A stretch of 64,000 nucleotides of DNA from Lachnospiraceae bacterium KH1T2 (GTDB lineage: Bacteria; Bacillota; Clostridia; Lachnospirales; Lachnospiraceae). The translations under genes were made by a program, and so were the position numbers. The notes under the pieces are model-generated. The model made no database searches, was not told where the DNA came from, and saw only the letters and a program-made list of their open reading frames with translations. Where the stretch lies: positions 1 through 64,000 of the forward strand of contig FOSY01000018.1 in assembly GCA_900114405.1 (NCBI GenBank), written 5' to 3'. Positions 26,606-35,407 of this stretch are shown here, piece by piece (position 1 is the first letter of the stretch; the number at the start of each line of letters is the position of its first letter).

Positions 26606-27589
26606 TTATACCACTTTATATAGTTCATCCGTTTCCGGAGGAGTTAAAAATCTGCGTTCATCATTATTGAGCAATACTCTGTCATTGCCTTCATTAGCTT
26701 TTCCAACTACTGCAGCGTTGATTCCATTCTTCTCAAGCTCTCTTACCAGACCGTATCCGTCCTCTGCGGCTATAAGCAATGAGCCGCTTGAGATCAGCTT
26801 ATATGGGTTAATATCAAAATGATTGCATATTTCGATCGTTTCCTGCTTTACCGGTATCGACTTAAGTTCAATCTCCATACCGATCTCCGATGCCTCTGCC
26901 ATATCCCAAAGTGCCCCAAATATACCACTTTCCGTTACATCATGCATCGCATGAACACCATGCTTCACTGCGATCTGTGCGTCCTTTACAACTGAGAGGA
27001 ATTGATCGAACTGCTCTGCAGCTTCTACAAAATCCGGAGCAAATCTTCCAAGAAGTGCTTCGCGCTTCTCTTTTGCAATGATATATGTTCCTTCCAGCCC
27101 TATCCACTTCGTTACAACGATATCATCACCAGGTCTTGCTCCGGAAGTCTTTACCAACTCAGCTTTTTTCACCTTACCTATCCCGGTTACTGTAATGACG
27201 GGCTGGTTCACCGCTCGTGTGACCTCTGTATGACCTCCCATTATCTGAATATTTAATTCAGCGCATTTATGAGAGATCTGTCCCATCATTTCCTGCAGGT
27301 CATGTTCCTTCATACAAGGTGGTAATAAACATGAAAGCAGAACCCCTACGGGCTCTGCTCCTGCTGATGCTATATCATTCATTGTAACGGTAATGGAAAG
27401 TGTGCCAATATTATCAGAAGCCATAGTTATAGGGTCTGTTGAAAATACAAACACTTCACCCTGCTCAAGTTCGGCAGCAGCGCAGTCTTCTCCTACAGAA
27501 GCTCCCACAAGTACCTCTTCTCTTCTCGTTTTTATCTGCTTAAGTACAGATCTCTTGAGTATACTTTCACTAACCTTTCCAACCTTCAT
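26606..27589 (-). CDS. AIR synthase-related protein (HypE/ThiL-like fold)
   Basis: The 327-residue protein has the N-terminal ATP-binding half (VGASVGEDCAAAEL, FSTDPITMASDN, TVTMNDIASAGAEPVGVLLS) and the C-terminal half (HAMHDVTESGIFGALWDMAEAS, ISSGSLLIAA) of the PurM/HypE family. True HypE ends with a conserved Cys (PRIC) that carries a carbamoyl group. This protein ends ETDELYKVV, so it is not a normal hydrogenase maturation factor. The ATP-dependent reaction is unknown. It is the second gene of the seven-gene operon, between the VanW protein and the Lrp regulator. Confidence 0.88.
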   Translation of the reverse strand: MKVGKVSESILKRSVLKQIKTRREEVLVGASVGEDCAAAELEQGEVFVFSTDPITMASDNIGTLSITVTMNDIASAGAEPVGVLLSCLLPPCMKEHDLQEMMGQISHKCAELNIQIMGGHTEVTRAVNQPVITVTGIGKVKKAELVKTSGARPGDDIVVTKWIGLEGTYIIAKEKREALLGRFAPDFVEAAEQFDQFLSVVKDAQIAVKHGVHAMHDVTESGIFGALWDMAEASEIGMEIELKSIPVKQETIEICNHFDINPYKLISSGSLLIAAEDGYGLVRELEKNGINAAVVGKANEGNDRVLLNNDERRFLTPPETDELYKVV

Positions 27590-27602
27590 AAAATTCTCCT
27601 AT

Positions 27603-29180
27603 TTACTGTTGCGTGGCCTCATCGCTCATCGCGGCTGCCGCCTGTGCCTGCGCTGCTGCCGCCGCGGCCGCTGCCGCCTGCTGCTGTGCTGCTGCATCTG
27701 CTGCCGCCTGTTGCTGCTGCGCCTGTGCCTGTGCAAGTGCGCCTGCTCCTCCATCAAGTTTGACAGAAGCCGCCACAGCCTTCGCATATTCCCCGGACTG
27801 TGTCGAGATCGCCTGTGCTATCGCAGCCGATGTCACTGCATTATTGGTTGCCGTTCCAAGAGTTATAGTCCTCTGTACAGCCTTATATGTACTCTTATTT
27901 ACACGATTTCTTGATACTTCTACGCCATTTTCCTTGATTATCTTCCAATACTCAGATGTATAGCCTGTATGAGCTGCCTGAGTATGAACATAACCTGCCG
28001 GTTGACTTGAATCACCTATAACCTTATCACCTACAGGCTCTGTTGTCGAAATATCTACACTTTCAAACTCAATCGTACGGTTTGAAGGTCTCTCATCTAT
28101 ACCATATATAGTGAAAGTGATGTCTCTTCCTTCAGTCTTACCTGCAATATAGATAGGATTATCAAGATTATTAGTAAACTTAAAGTCCTTTGATGTTCCG
28201 GCGATCGCCGCATCTGCTGAGTGCGGAACGTAGTTAACGACCATTGAATGATTAGATCTCTGATCTACCTGAAGCTCCGCTCTGAGCACTGCCTGATAAA
28301 GTGTTGTCGAAACCTGACAGATACCTCCGCCAAGTGACTCAACTACAAGACCATTCAAATATGAGCCAGCAAGCGCGTATCCATTTTCTTCCGTAAATGG
28401 ACTTACTGTTTCGTAAACTGAGAACTGCTCACCCGGATAAACGATAGTTCCGTTAATATGAGCGCATCCTGTTGCAACATTCTTGGCTCTGTCGTTTGAT
28501 GATGACTTATAGTTAGTAGTGTATGTTCCAAGAACATCTGTCATCTTTCTAAGTGTATCAGCATCGCCCTTCGGCTTTACTGTATTTACCGCAAGAGCAA
28601 TGCTTGCGTTTTCTCCATTAAAACTGTTTTTGAAAAAGTCGCTTATTGCTGATGAAGACGCTTCAATATCAAGCTCCTCACCGTCACTTCCATCAATGAT
28701 GTCGAAACTTCCTGTGCTGTTTGGGCTGATAGTTGCATTTACTGCCTTTTTATCATAAACTGCACAGTTCTCAGAAAGTGCGTTTTTCACCTTAGCTGCA
28801 TCTACTGCATACTCGATATTAAATATCTTATTCTGCTTTTTAAGGTCTGTAAGTTCCTTAAATCTCTTTATGAGATTTCCTCCCTGCGCTACTCTTACAG
28901 CCTCGCCGGCGATTTCGGTATTCGCCCATGTAAGTCCGAGATCTCCCGCCTTTACGGTTGCAGAATTATTAGAATCATAGTTTAATGTAACCTCTGCATT
29001 TTTCTGACCTTCAACATAGTCTGAGATTGCCTGAGATACTTCTGATTCTGTCATTCCTGAAAGATCGATGCTTCCGGCGTACACACCCTCATGTACGGTA
29101 GCTTCCTTTGCAAAAGCTGTCGCTGACAGCACGATGCAAAACAGTGCTGTAAAAAGCGCTGTTTCAAATAATTTTTTCAT
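27603..29180 (-). CDS. VanW family exported protein with Ala/Gln-rich tail
   Basis: The 525-residue product has a signal peptide (FETALFTALFCIVLSATAFA). Two peptidoglycan-binding-like repeats follow (VHEGVYAGSIDLSGMTESEVSQ). The VanW domain (about 230-370) carries NVATGCAHINGTIVYPGEQFSVYE and SLGGGICQVSTTLYQA. The last 90 residues are Ala/Gln runs (QQQQAAADAAAQQQ) encoded by low-complexity GCx/CAG DNA, which is slippage-prone. VanW family members are cell-envelope proteins near glycopeptide-resistance or wall genes. It is first in the operon that ends with ddl, so a wall-related role is likely, but its function is not established. Confidence 0.92.
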   Translation of the reverse strand: MKKLFETALFTALFCIVLSATAFAKEATVHEGVYAGSIDLSGMTESEVSQAISDYVEGQKNAEVTLNYDSNNSATVKAGDLGLTWANTEIAGEAVRVAQGGNLIKRFKELTDLKKQNKIFNIEYAVDAAKVKNALSENCAVYDKKAVNATISPNSTGSFDIIDGSDGEELDIEASSSAISDFFKNSFNGENASIALAVNTVKPKGDADTLRKMTDVLGTYTTNYKSSSNDRAKNVATGCAHINGTIVYPGEQFSVYETVSPFTEENGYALAGSYLNGLVVESLGGGICQVSTTLYQAVLRAELQVDQRSNHSMVVNYVPHSADAAIAGTSKDFKFTNNLDNPIYIAGKTEGRDITFTIYGIDERPSNRTIEFESVDISTTEPVGDKVIGDSSQPAGYVHTQAAHTGYTSEYWKIIKENGVEVSRNRVNKSTYKAVQRTITLGTATNNAVTSAAIAQAISTQSGEYAKAVAASVKLDGGAGALAQAQAQQQQAAADAAAQQQAAAAAAAAAQAQAAAAMSDEATQQ

Positions 29181-29250
29181 AATATCTGCCTCTTATAACC
29201 TCTAAAACCTTAAAACTTTTCTCTGTTTCAGCTATAATATAACTAAAGAT

Positions 29251-29355
29251 TTAATGACCAGGTATAAATGCAAGTACCATGGCAATTATCAGAAAAATAA
29301 TTATCGCTGAAGAAATTACTTTTCTGTTTTTCTTTGTAAAAAAGCGAAAAAACAT
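29251..29355 (-). CDS. 34-residue single-pass membrane protein
   Basis: A short ORF on the minus strand has a strong AGGAGG seven nt before ATG at 29355. The product begins with a basic stretch (MFFRFFTKKNRKV) followed by one hydrophobic helix (SAIIIFLIIAMVLAFIP) and ends in GH. The positive-inside arrangement suggests an inner-membrane peptide with its N-terminus in the cytoplasm. It lies 70 bp upstream of the VanW gene on the same strand, so it may be part of that operon's leader or a regulator of it. No family is recognised. Confidence 0.6.
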   Translation of the reverse strand: MFFRFFTKKNRKVISSAIIIFLIIAMVLAFIPGH

Positions 29356-29426
29356 TTGTCCTCCTTTTCACTTTAAAACGTGTTTTTATATGAACACAAT
29401 TATCCATCATTGAGAGAATATTATAG

Positions 29427-30065
29427 ATGAAATTTTATGCATTGACAAGTATACTGCTCTTAGGCTTCGTCATAAACAGAGCTATACGACTGACCAACAA
29501 ACACGAAAATGATATCATGCAGGAATTCCTTGACAGAGAGGATGAAGCCAATAATACCCCTCTTAAATCCACCGAGGATCTTCACTTCATAACCATAGGG
29601 GATTCTCTGCCCATCGACATTCCTCTGCAGAACCCGGCAGCATCGTCTATCCAGAAAACTCTCTCCTCACTTAAACAGCGTGAGATTCTCAACCTGACTG
29701 ATTTTTCCAATACAGACATCAAGATTGCATATGGTACTGCTAACATGGAGAGGCTCGGCAGTGCTGACGCAAATTATCTCGTTATGCAGCGCTCACTTAA
29801 AACGCTCTCTGCACTCTACGAGAAAGAAGGCTATATCACCGAAGCAATAGCTCTTCGCGAATTTGAGATCGCCACCGGCGGCAGCGATATGCAGGCATTT
29901 ATGTACTTAAAGGAATATTATCTTAAACAAAATGACATTAATTCCATGGAAAAGCTTCTTAATTCCGCAGAACAAAGCACCGACAACAGGGTATATACCT
30001 ATGCCGATGAGATACGCAGCAGTTTAGAACTAATGGAAATAATGAATGGAGCGTCCAATGAATGA
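29427..30065 (+). CDS. unknown membrane-anchored protein
   Basis: The 212-residue protein starts MKFYALTSILLLGFVINRAIRL, an N-terminal membrane anchor with a short N-side. The C-terminal 110 residues are helical with TPR-like spacing (LKTLSALYEKEGYITEAIALREFE, MYLKEYYLKQNDINSMEKLLNSAE). It has no recognised enzymatic motif. It overlaps the start of nth by 8 bp and is co-directional, so the two are probably co-transcribed. The spacing to the divergent VanW operon leaves about 70 bp for both promoters. Confidence 0.65.
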   Translation: MKFYALTSILLLGFVINRAIRLTNKHENDIMQEFLDREDEANNTPLKSTEDLHFITIGDSLPIDIPLQNPAASSIQKTLSSLKQREILNLTDFSNTDIKIAYGTANMERLGSADANYLVMQRSLKTLSALYEKEGYITEAIALREFEIATGGSDMQAFMYLKEYYLKQNDINSMEKLLNSAEQSTDNRVYTYADEIRSSLELMEIMNGASNE

Positions 30066-30708
30066 TCGTGAGAAACAAATATTAAAAAGACTTGGGGAAA
30101 AGTACGGTGTCGAGCCGGAAGTCACTCTTGATTACGAAGAGCCTTATCAGCTGCTTATAGCAACTGTTCTTTCCGCTCAATGCACCGATGCCCGTGTCAA
30201 TGTAGTCACGAAGGAGCTTTTCAAGAAATATCCTACTCTTCACTCCTTCGCATGTGCAGACCTTTCAGAGCTTGAGGCGGATATCAAACCGTGTGGTTTT
30301 TATCATATGAAAGCTTTGCATATCATTGACTGCATGAAAACACTTGAACTTGAGTACAACGGTCAAGTGCCTTCAGACATAAAAGAATTGACCTCACTTC
30401 CCGGAGTAGGGCGGAAAACCGCTAACGTTATCCGCACCCACGTTTTCCATGAGCCGTCCATAGTTGTAGACACTCATGTAAAACGCATTTCCGGGAAGCT
30501 CGGTCTTACGGATCAGAGCGATCCTGTTAAGATTGAGTTCGATCTGATGAAGAAGCTTCCAAAGAAATATTGGTCGCCTCTCAATCTTCAGCTTATATAT
30601 CTCGGACGCACTATCTGTACAGCGCGCTCACCAAAATGCACTCAATGCTTTCTCTCAGATCTTTGTCCATACTACATTAAGAATAGTGTGCAACAAAGAA
30701 AACCTTGA
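30058..30708 (+). CDS. nth: endonuclease III (DNA glycosylase/AP lyase)
   Basis: The 216-residue base-excision repair enzyme removes oxidised pyrimidines. The start at 30058 (MNDREKQ) is favoured over 30046 because GGAG precedes it and family proteins begin there. It has the helix-hairpin-helix with catalytic Lys (LPGVGRKTANVI), the Asp-containing VDTHVKRIS, and a C-terminal [4Fe-4S] cluster (CTARSPKCTQCFLSDLC, C-x6-C-x2-C-x5-C). It converges with glgX, and the two coding regions overlap by 32 bp at their 3' ends. Confidence 0.95.
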   Translation: MNDREKQILKRLGEKYGVEPEVTLDYEEPYQLLIATVLSAQCTDARVNVVTKELFKKYPTLHSFACADLSELEADIKPCGFYHMKALHIIDCMKTLELEYNGQVPSDIKELTSLPGVGRKTANVIRTHVFHEPSIVVDTHVKRISGKLGLTDQSDPVKIEFDLMKKLPKKYWSPLNLQLIYLGRTICTARSPKCTQCFLSDLCPYYIKNSVQQRKP

Positions 30709-32815
30709 TTGATCTGGCTGTTATCTTTATATCACCGTGAACTGCACCTCTTCCCTTTATGATAGGGTTGTCTTCTGCAGTATCTATCGCACAGAACCAC
30801 TCCATACTTGAACGCGGCGGCAGCTCAGGAAGCCTGAATGTGATGTCTTCCCAATATGTATTCATCGCGATATATACTATGTCGTCGCCGTTCCTGTTTG
30901 GCTTCTTTCCGGCAAACATTACTCCCACATAGTGGTCATCGCCATTGAAATGGCTGTTCCAAGGGTTCGTTCCGTGTGCAGACATTTCAGGGAAGCCTAT
31001 AGCACTTGGTCCGCAATGTTTTCTCAATATGATATGTTTTTTGCGAAAATGAATAAGATATTTTACAAAGTCATGCAGACTTGCATTTGCTCTGAGGTCT
31101 TTCCATCTAAGCCATGAAATATAGTTATCCTGACAATAGGCATTATTATTTCCGCCCTGAGAATTTCCAAATTCATCTCCCATAAAGAACATAGGCGTAC
31201 CACGGCTCATAAGAAGTGCTGTAAAGGCATTTCTTATCATCTTTTTTCTCGTATATCTTACTTCTGCGTCGAGTGTCTCACCTTCAAAGCCGCAGTTCCA
31301 GCTCAGATTATTGTCCGCACCGTCAGTATTTCCCCAGTTATTATCTTCATTATGCTTTTCGTTATAAGTATAGAGATCATGCATAGTGAAGCCATCATGG
31401 CAGGTAAGGAAATTTATACTTGCGTTATATCCTCTATACTCCGGCGGATAAATATCCTGTGAGCCCATCACTCTCAGGGCAGCCGCTTCAGCCTTACCAT
31501 TATCGCCTTTAAGGAACGAACGCATATCATCTCTATATCTTCCATTCCACTCTGACCATCTGCTCCACGAAGGGAACGAACCTACCTGATAAAGTCCGCC
31601 GGCATCCCATGCCTCGGCAATCAGTTTAGTTTCACCAAGTATCGGGTCAAACGCCAGCTGACGAAGAAGCGGAGGATTATCCATAGGACTTCCGTCATCA
31701 TTTCTTCCAAGAATAGTTGCAAGATCGAAACGGAATCCGTCTATATGATATGAAGTTACCCAATATCTTAAGCAGTCAACTATCATCTGCTGTACGATAG
31801 GATGGTTGCAGTTAAGCGTGTTTCCGCATCCGCTGAAATTGTAATAATATCCTTCCGGCGTCAGCATGTAATAAATATTATTATCAAGTCCCTTGAAGCA
31901 GAAGAACGGACCGTTTTCATTTCCCTCTGCTGTATGGTTAAATACAACGTCAAGTATGACTTCCATTCCATTTTCATGGAAAAGACGGATCATGTTCTTA
32001 AGCTCAGTACCTTCCTGATGCTCCTCTTTAACAGATGTGTAAGCTGTATTTGGTGCAAAAAAGCCTACTGTGTTATAGCCCCAATAGTCCATGAGTTCAC
32101 GTCCAAGGTAATCTCTTCTGCCAAGAGCCTCATCAAATTCAAAGATAGGCATAAGCTCTATCGCAGTGATTCCAAGGTCTTTAAGATACGGCAGTTTCTC
32201 AAGCACTCCCGCAAATGTTCCATTATGGATAACTCCCGAAAATGGGTCTTTTGTGAAACCACGCACATGAAGCTCGTATATTATCAGGTCTTCCATATCA
32301 AGCTTCGGCTGTTCAGAATTTCCCCAGTCAAAGTTGTTCTGTACAACTCTTGCCTTATAAATACCGTTCTGGCGCGCTCCCCATACACTCTGTCCGGTTA
32401 TGGCTCTTGCATACGGGTCAAGTATTACCTTCGTCTTATCAAAGACAAGCCCTTTCTCCGGCTCATAAGGCCCATCAAGACGATATCCATACTCAAAGTC
32501 TTCTATATCAATTCCAAACACTATCATCGACCACACATTTCCAATCTTATAATTCGACGGAAATTTCAAGGCCGCAAAGGGTTTTTCTTCATTTCTGTGA
32601 AAAAACAATAGTTCACAAGCCGTTGCTCTATTTGAATGAATAGTAAAATTAACGCCAACAGGGATCGCTGTTGCACCATTGATCTCATAAAAACCGGGAC
32701 GCACGTCATAACCACTGATGTGATCCAACGGTTTCATGTGTATCCTGTTTTCGTTTAAAGCTCCGGTCTTAGCGGCATGCGCCATATCTGAAACCATGTA
32801 CTTTTCTTCTGACAT
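30677..32815 (-). CDS. glgX: glycogen debranching enzyme / isoamylase-type (GH13_11)
   Basis: The 712-residue product hydrolyses alpha-1,6 branches of glycogen or limit dextrin in the cytoplasm. An N-terminal CBM48-like domain (about 25-145) precedes the GH13 barrel. Catalytic residues are in DGFRFDLATILGRND (nucleophile Asp), LIAEAWDAGGLYQVG (acid Glu) and LTCHDGFTMHDLYTYN (second Asp). Family markers are the YNTVGFF and GYNASINF segments. Length matches GlgX/TreX. It is divergent from the DHH gene (160-bp gap) and converges with nth. No glycogen synthase genes lie nearby. Confidence 0.93.
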   Translation of the reverse strand: MSEEKYMVSDMAHAAKTGALNENRIHMKPLDHISGYDVRPGFYEINGATAIPVGVNFTIHSNRATACELLFFHRNEEKPFAALKFPSNYKIGNVWSMIVFGIDIEDFEYGYRLDGPYEPEKGLVFDKTKVILDPYARAITGQSVWGARQNGIYKARVVQNNFDWGNSEQPKLDMEDLIIYELHVRGFTKDPFSGVIHNGTFAGVLEKLPYLKDLGITAIELMPIFEFDEALGRRDYLGRELMDYWGYNTVGFFAPNTAYTSVKEEHQEGTELKNMIRLFHENGMEVILDVVFNHTAEGNENGPFFCFKGLDNNIYYMLTPEGYYYNFSGCGNTLNCNHPIVQQMIVDCLRYWVTSYHIDGFRFDLATILGRNDDGSPMDNPPLLRQLAFDPILGETKLIAEAWDAGGLYQVGSFPSWSRWSEWNGRYRDDMRSFLKGDNGKAEAAALRVMGSQDIYPPEYRGYNASINFLTCHDGFTMHDLYTYNEKHNEDNNWGNTDGADNNLSWNCGFEGETLDAEVRYTRKKMIRNAFTALLMSRGTPMFFMGDEFGNSQGGNNNAYCQDNYISWLRWKDLRANASLHDFVKYLIHFRKKHIILRKHCGPSAIGFPEMSAHGTNPWNSHFNGDDHYVGVMFAGKKPNRNGDDIVYIAMNTYWEDITFRLPELPPRSSMEWFCAIDTAEDNPIIKGRGAVHGDIKITARSIKVFFVAHYS

Positions 32816-32975
32816 AATATCCCCTTCCTGCCTCTAAGCAACCTTCTCTCGATATAAATATATATCGGAAATATACTCACTCATGTTTATATACTCTCAG
32901 GGGTTGCTTTTTTATACATATAAGAGTATTGTACTAATATTAATACAATTAAGTTACATAATTCAACGAGGTCAT

Positions 32976-33956
32976 ATGATATTAGATAAGATAGCATCCA
33001 ACAAATACATAACGATACAGTGTCATGACAATCCAGACGCTGATACTATCGCAGCCGGATACGGTCTATATCTCTATTTTTCCTCACTTGGCGGACACCA
33101 TGTAGACCTTATCTACTCCGGGCGCGAAAAAATAAATAAAATGAACCTCAATCTTATGATTGACAGATTAGATATCCCACTCCGTTACGTCGACGAAATG
33201 CACTATGAATCCGTCGGAATACTGGTAACTGTAGACAGTCAATACGGAAGCGGAAACATAACCAAACTTCGCTCCAATAAAATAGCGGTGATCGACCATC
33301 ATCAGCCGGGTCCTCTGCCCGATGATTGTCTGCGTGATATACGTCCTACTTATGGCAGCTGCAGCACTGTTGTCTGGAAGCTGCTGCGCGATAAAGAGTT
33401 TCCGATCGATCACTTTCCTTTCCTGGAAACTGCACTTTATTATGGCCTTTATAATGACACGACCTCATTCTATGAGCTCTATCAGCCGGAAGACCGTGAA
33501 ATGCATGATTCACTGAACCCCGACATAGACCTGATACGTGTAATGAATAATTCAAACCTGACAGCTCATGACCTGGAGCTTGCAGGTCTTGCTCTCACAC
33601 GTGCAGTTGTCAATGTAAAAAAACACTTTGCAGTCCTCAGAGCCGACCACTGCGATACCAACATACTTGGCATGATAAGCGACTTTGCTCTTCAGGTAGA
33701 CTGCATCTATACATGTATAGTATATTCTGAGCGCTCTGACGTCATAAAATTCTCTGTCAGAAGCTGCGTCAAAGAAATACATGCAAACGAATTAGCTGCT
33801 TTTGTATCCCATGGCATAGGCAACGGCGGCGGCCATCTGGATAAAGCAGGCGGAACGATTAAAAACCCTCTGGAATGTGAAGAATATCAAGATCAATGCC
33901 TTGTAAACTTCTTCTCAAAGAAGATCAAAGAATACTTAGGTTTACATAATATTTAA
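32976..33956 (+). CDS. DHH-family phosphoesterase
   Basis: The product is about 326 residues from ATG at 32976 (CGAGG upstream). The 31 extra N-terminal codons of the open frame are hydrophobic with no good site. The motifs are typical: CHDNPDADTIAAG (motif I), VTVDSQYG, the DHH signature AVIDHHQPG, and the DHHA1 C-terminal GIGNGGGHLDKAGGTI. Such enzymes are manganese-dependent exonucleases or cyclic-dinucleotide/nanoRNA hydrolases. RecJ-type, NrnA-type and GdpP-type activities are all possible. It has no membrane anchor. It ends 4 bp into the PEGA lipoprotein gene on the opposite strand. Confidence 0.88.
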   Translation: MILDKIASNKYITIQCHDNPDADTIAAGYGLYLYFSSLGGHHVDLIYSGREKINKMNLNLMIDRLDIPLRYVDEMHYESVGILVTVDSQYGSGNITKLRSNKIAVIDHHQPGPLPDDCLRDIRPTYGSCSTVVWKLLRDKEFPIDHFPFLETALYYGLYNDTTSFYELYQPEDREMHDSLNPDIDLIRVMNNSNLTAHDLELAGLALTRAVVNVKKHFAVLRADHCDTNILGMISDFALQVDCIYTCIVYSERSDVIKFSVRSCVKEIHANELAAFVSHGIGNGGGHLDKAGGTIKNPLECEEYQDQCLVNFFSKKIKEYLGLHNI

Positions 33957-35407
33957 TCTTCTTCTCCTTCTTCATCATCTTCGGTTTTGACCTCTCTTTT
34001 TATCAGATCTGCGAATGAATAGGTTTCATCGCCATCTGCAGAAAGCGTCAATGTATAATGCTTCGTGCGGTACCCATCTTCTTTAAGCGTGATAACATGG
34101 GTTCCTGACACTTTATCAAAACTGCAGGGAGCTACACCTTTGTAGAAGCCGTCAAAGTAGACCTCTGCACCACTTGGTCCGTCTATATAAAGCGTTGGAG
34201 ATGAGGAAACTTTTTTTGTTTCTTCATCCATATTCTCCGTCTGGTCATCTTTCTTAGTTGAAGACTTGAAGCTTTGCGGAAGTTTATCCGCATCAACTTT
34301 TTCAGATTTCTTAGTTACCTTCGAAGTATTTTCAGAAACCGAAGCTGCCTCCAGCGTAATATTTATATATGCCATCGGCTCTCCGACACTTATGACTCTG
34401 TGCACTGATCTATATCCCACAGCTTGAATATCCATCGTATGGACACCATATTCAAGCTCTACAGCGCCGGAGATCTCAGCCTCATTTCCATCGATCATAA
34501 CAGCAGGGCTTGCCTGTGCCGGCTCAAAAGTAAAGAGGATTTTACCTGTTTTAAGCAGTTCACCTTTAAGATCACTCACATCAACCACCGTTTCTTTCCC
34601 GCGTGACACTTGCAGGCTCTTACTTCCTCCAAATCTGTTGTACGAGATCATCATAGTATATGATCCCTCCGGGACTTCAAGTATCATTTCATCTGTGATC
34701 TGCGTGATGATATCGCCAAGCTCTATCCACCCGCCCTTAAAAGATTCCTGACCGGTAATGCGCACATAGCCTGTTCCGCTTAGCCTGTTTATGGAGTACA
34801 CATCATGCCCATAGCCAATGACAGTTAATGCATCACCATCGTCTATATCTCGATATCTGATGCGCTCACCATCTGAAACAAGCAGAGTATCCTCGCTTAT
34901 CTTGTAATTCACTCCCTGATACGTAAAAACACCCCTGTTTACATTTATCTCGTAATCAGTGATATTTTCCAATGCGAAAGTACCCATCTTTAAGCTCATT
35001 TTTCTGATAATTTTAGAATGAACCGACACTATCAGGTCAACCGCATCACCAGCTTTGAACTGTCCCGGAACTTTCACTTCTCCATATGAATCCGCAAATT
35101 CAGTCAAACCATCGTAAGAGAGTGAATATTCGCCTCCATTTTCAATTGAAACAAATCTTATTGAGAAATTTTTTTCATCAACAGCAAGAACTACTGCCGT
35201 TCCTTCTGCTCTGAGATCGTTAACTGAAACAGCCTTGTCAACTTCTGTCGGCTCTGTTTCTGAATAAGCCTGAGCAGCCTGAAGATCAGTCTGTTTACCT
35301 GCTGTACAGCCGACCATAGCCAGCATACACAGCAAACAGACTGTTAAAAACAATATTAATCTAACCCCTTTAGAACTTTTTCCATTAGAATTTCTTTCGT
35401 ATTGCAT
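33953..35407 (-). CDS. PEGA-domain lipoprotein
   Basis: The 484-residue product has a lipoprotein signal (LFLTVCLLCMLAMVGC, lipobox Cys near residue 34). A beta-rich body follows, then a low-complexity linker. The C-terminal PEGA domain (about 410-475) has the GPSGAEVYFDGFYKGVAPCSF pattern. PEGA is a beta-sandwich module of surface proteins, probably for binding. The start at 35407 lies inside the 3' end of cca (52-bp overlap), and a GGAGG site 7 nt upstream supports it. It is the last gene of the proS-ackA-cca cluster and converges with the DHH gene. Confidence 0.85.
   Translation of the reverse strand: MQYERNSNGKSSKGVRLILFLTVCLLCMLAMVGCTAGKQTDLQAAQAYSETEPTEVDKAVSVNDLRAEGTAVVLAVDEKNFSIRFVSIENGGEYSLSYDGLTEFADSYGEVKVPGQFKAGDAVDLIVSVHSKIIRKMSLKMGTFALENITDYEINVNRGVFTYQGVNYKISEDTLLVSDGERIRYRDIDDGDALTVIGYGHDVYSINRLSGTGYVRITGQESFKGGWIELGDIITQITDEMILEVPEGSYTMMISYNRFGGSKSLQVSRGKETVVDVSDLKGELLKTGKILFTFEPAQASPAVMIDGNEAEISGAVELEYGVHTMDIQAVGYRSVHRVISVGEPMAYINITLEAASVSENTSKVTKKSEKVDADKLPQSFKSSTKKDDQTENMDEETKKVSSSPTLYIDGPSGAEVYFDGFYKGVAPCSFDKVSGTHVITLKEDGYRTKHYTLTLSADGDETYSFADLIKREVKTEDDEEGEED

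Noticed and set aside
26606..27589. true hydrogenase maturation HypE
   Set aside because: The C-terminal PRIC-type Cys is absent and no other hyp genes are near.
20779..29180. vancomycin-resistance operon
   Set aside because: VanW homologue and a ligase are present, but the omega loop is that of a D-Ala-D-Ala ligase, and no VanH, VanX or VanS/VanR pair was found.
32835..32920. attenuator before the DHH gene
   Set aside because: AAGCAACC and GGTTGCTTTTTT can pair, but over a long AT-rich loop, with no clear alternative fold or ligand motif.
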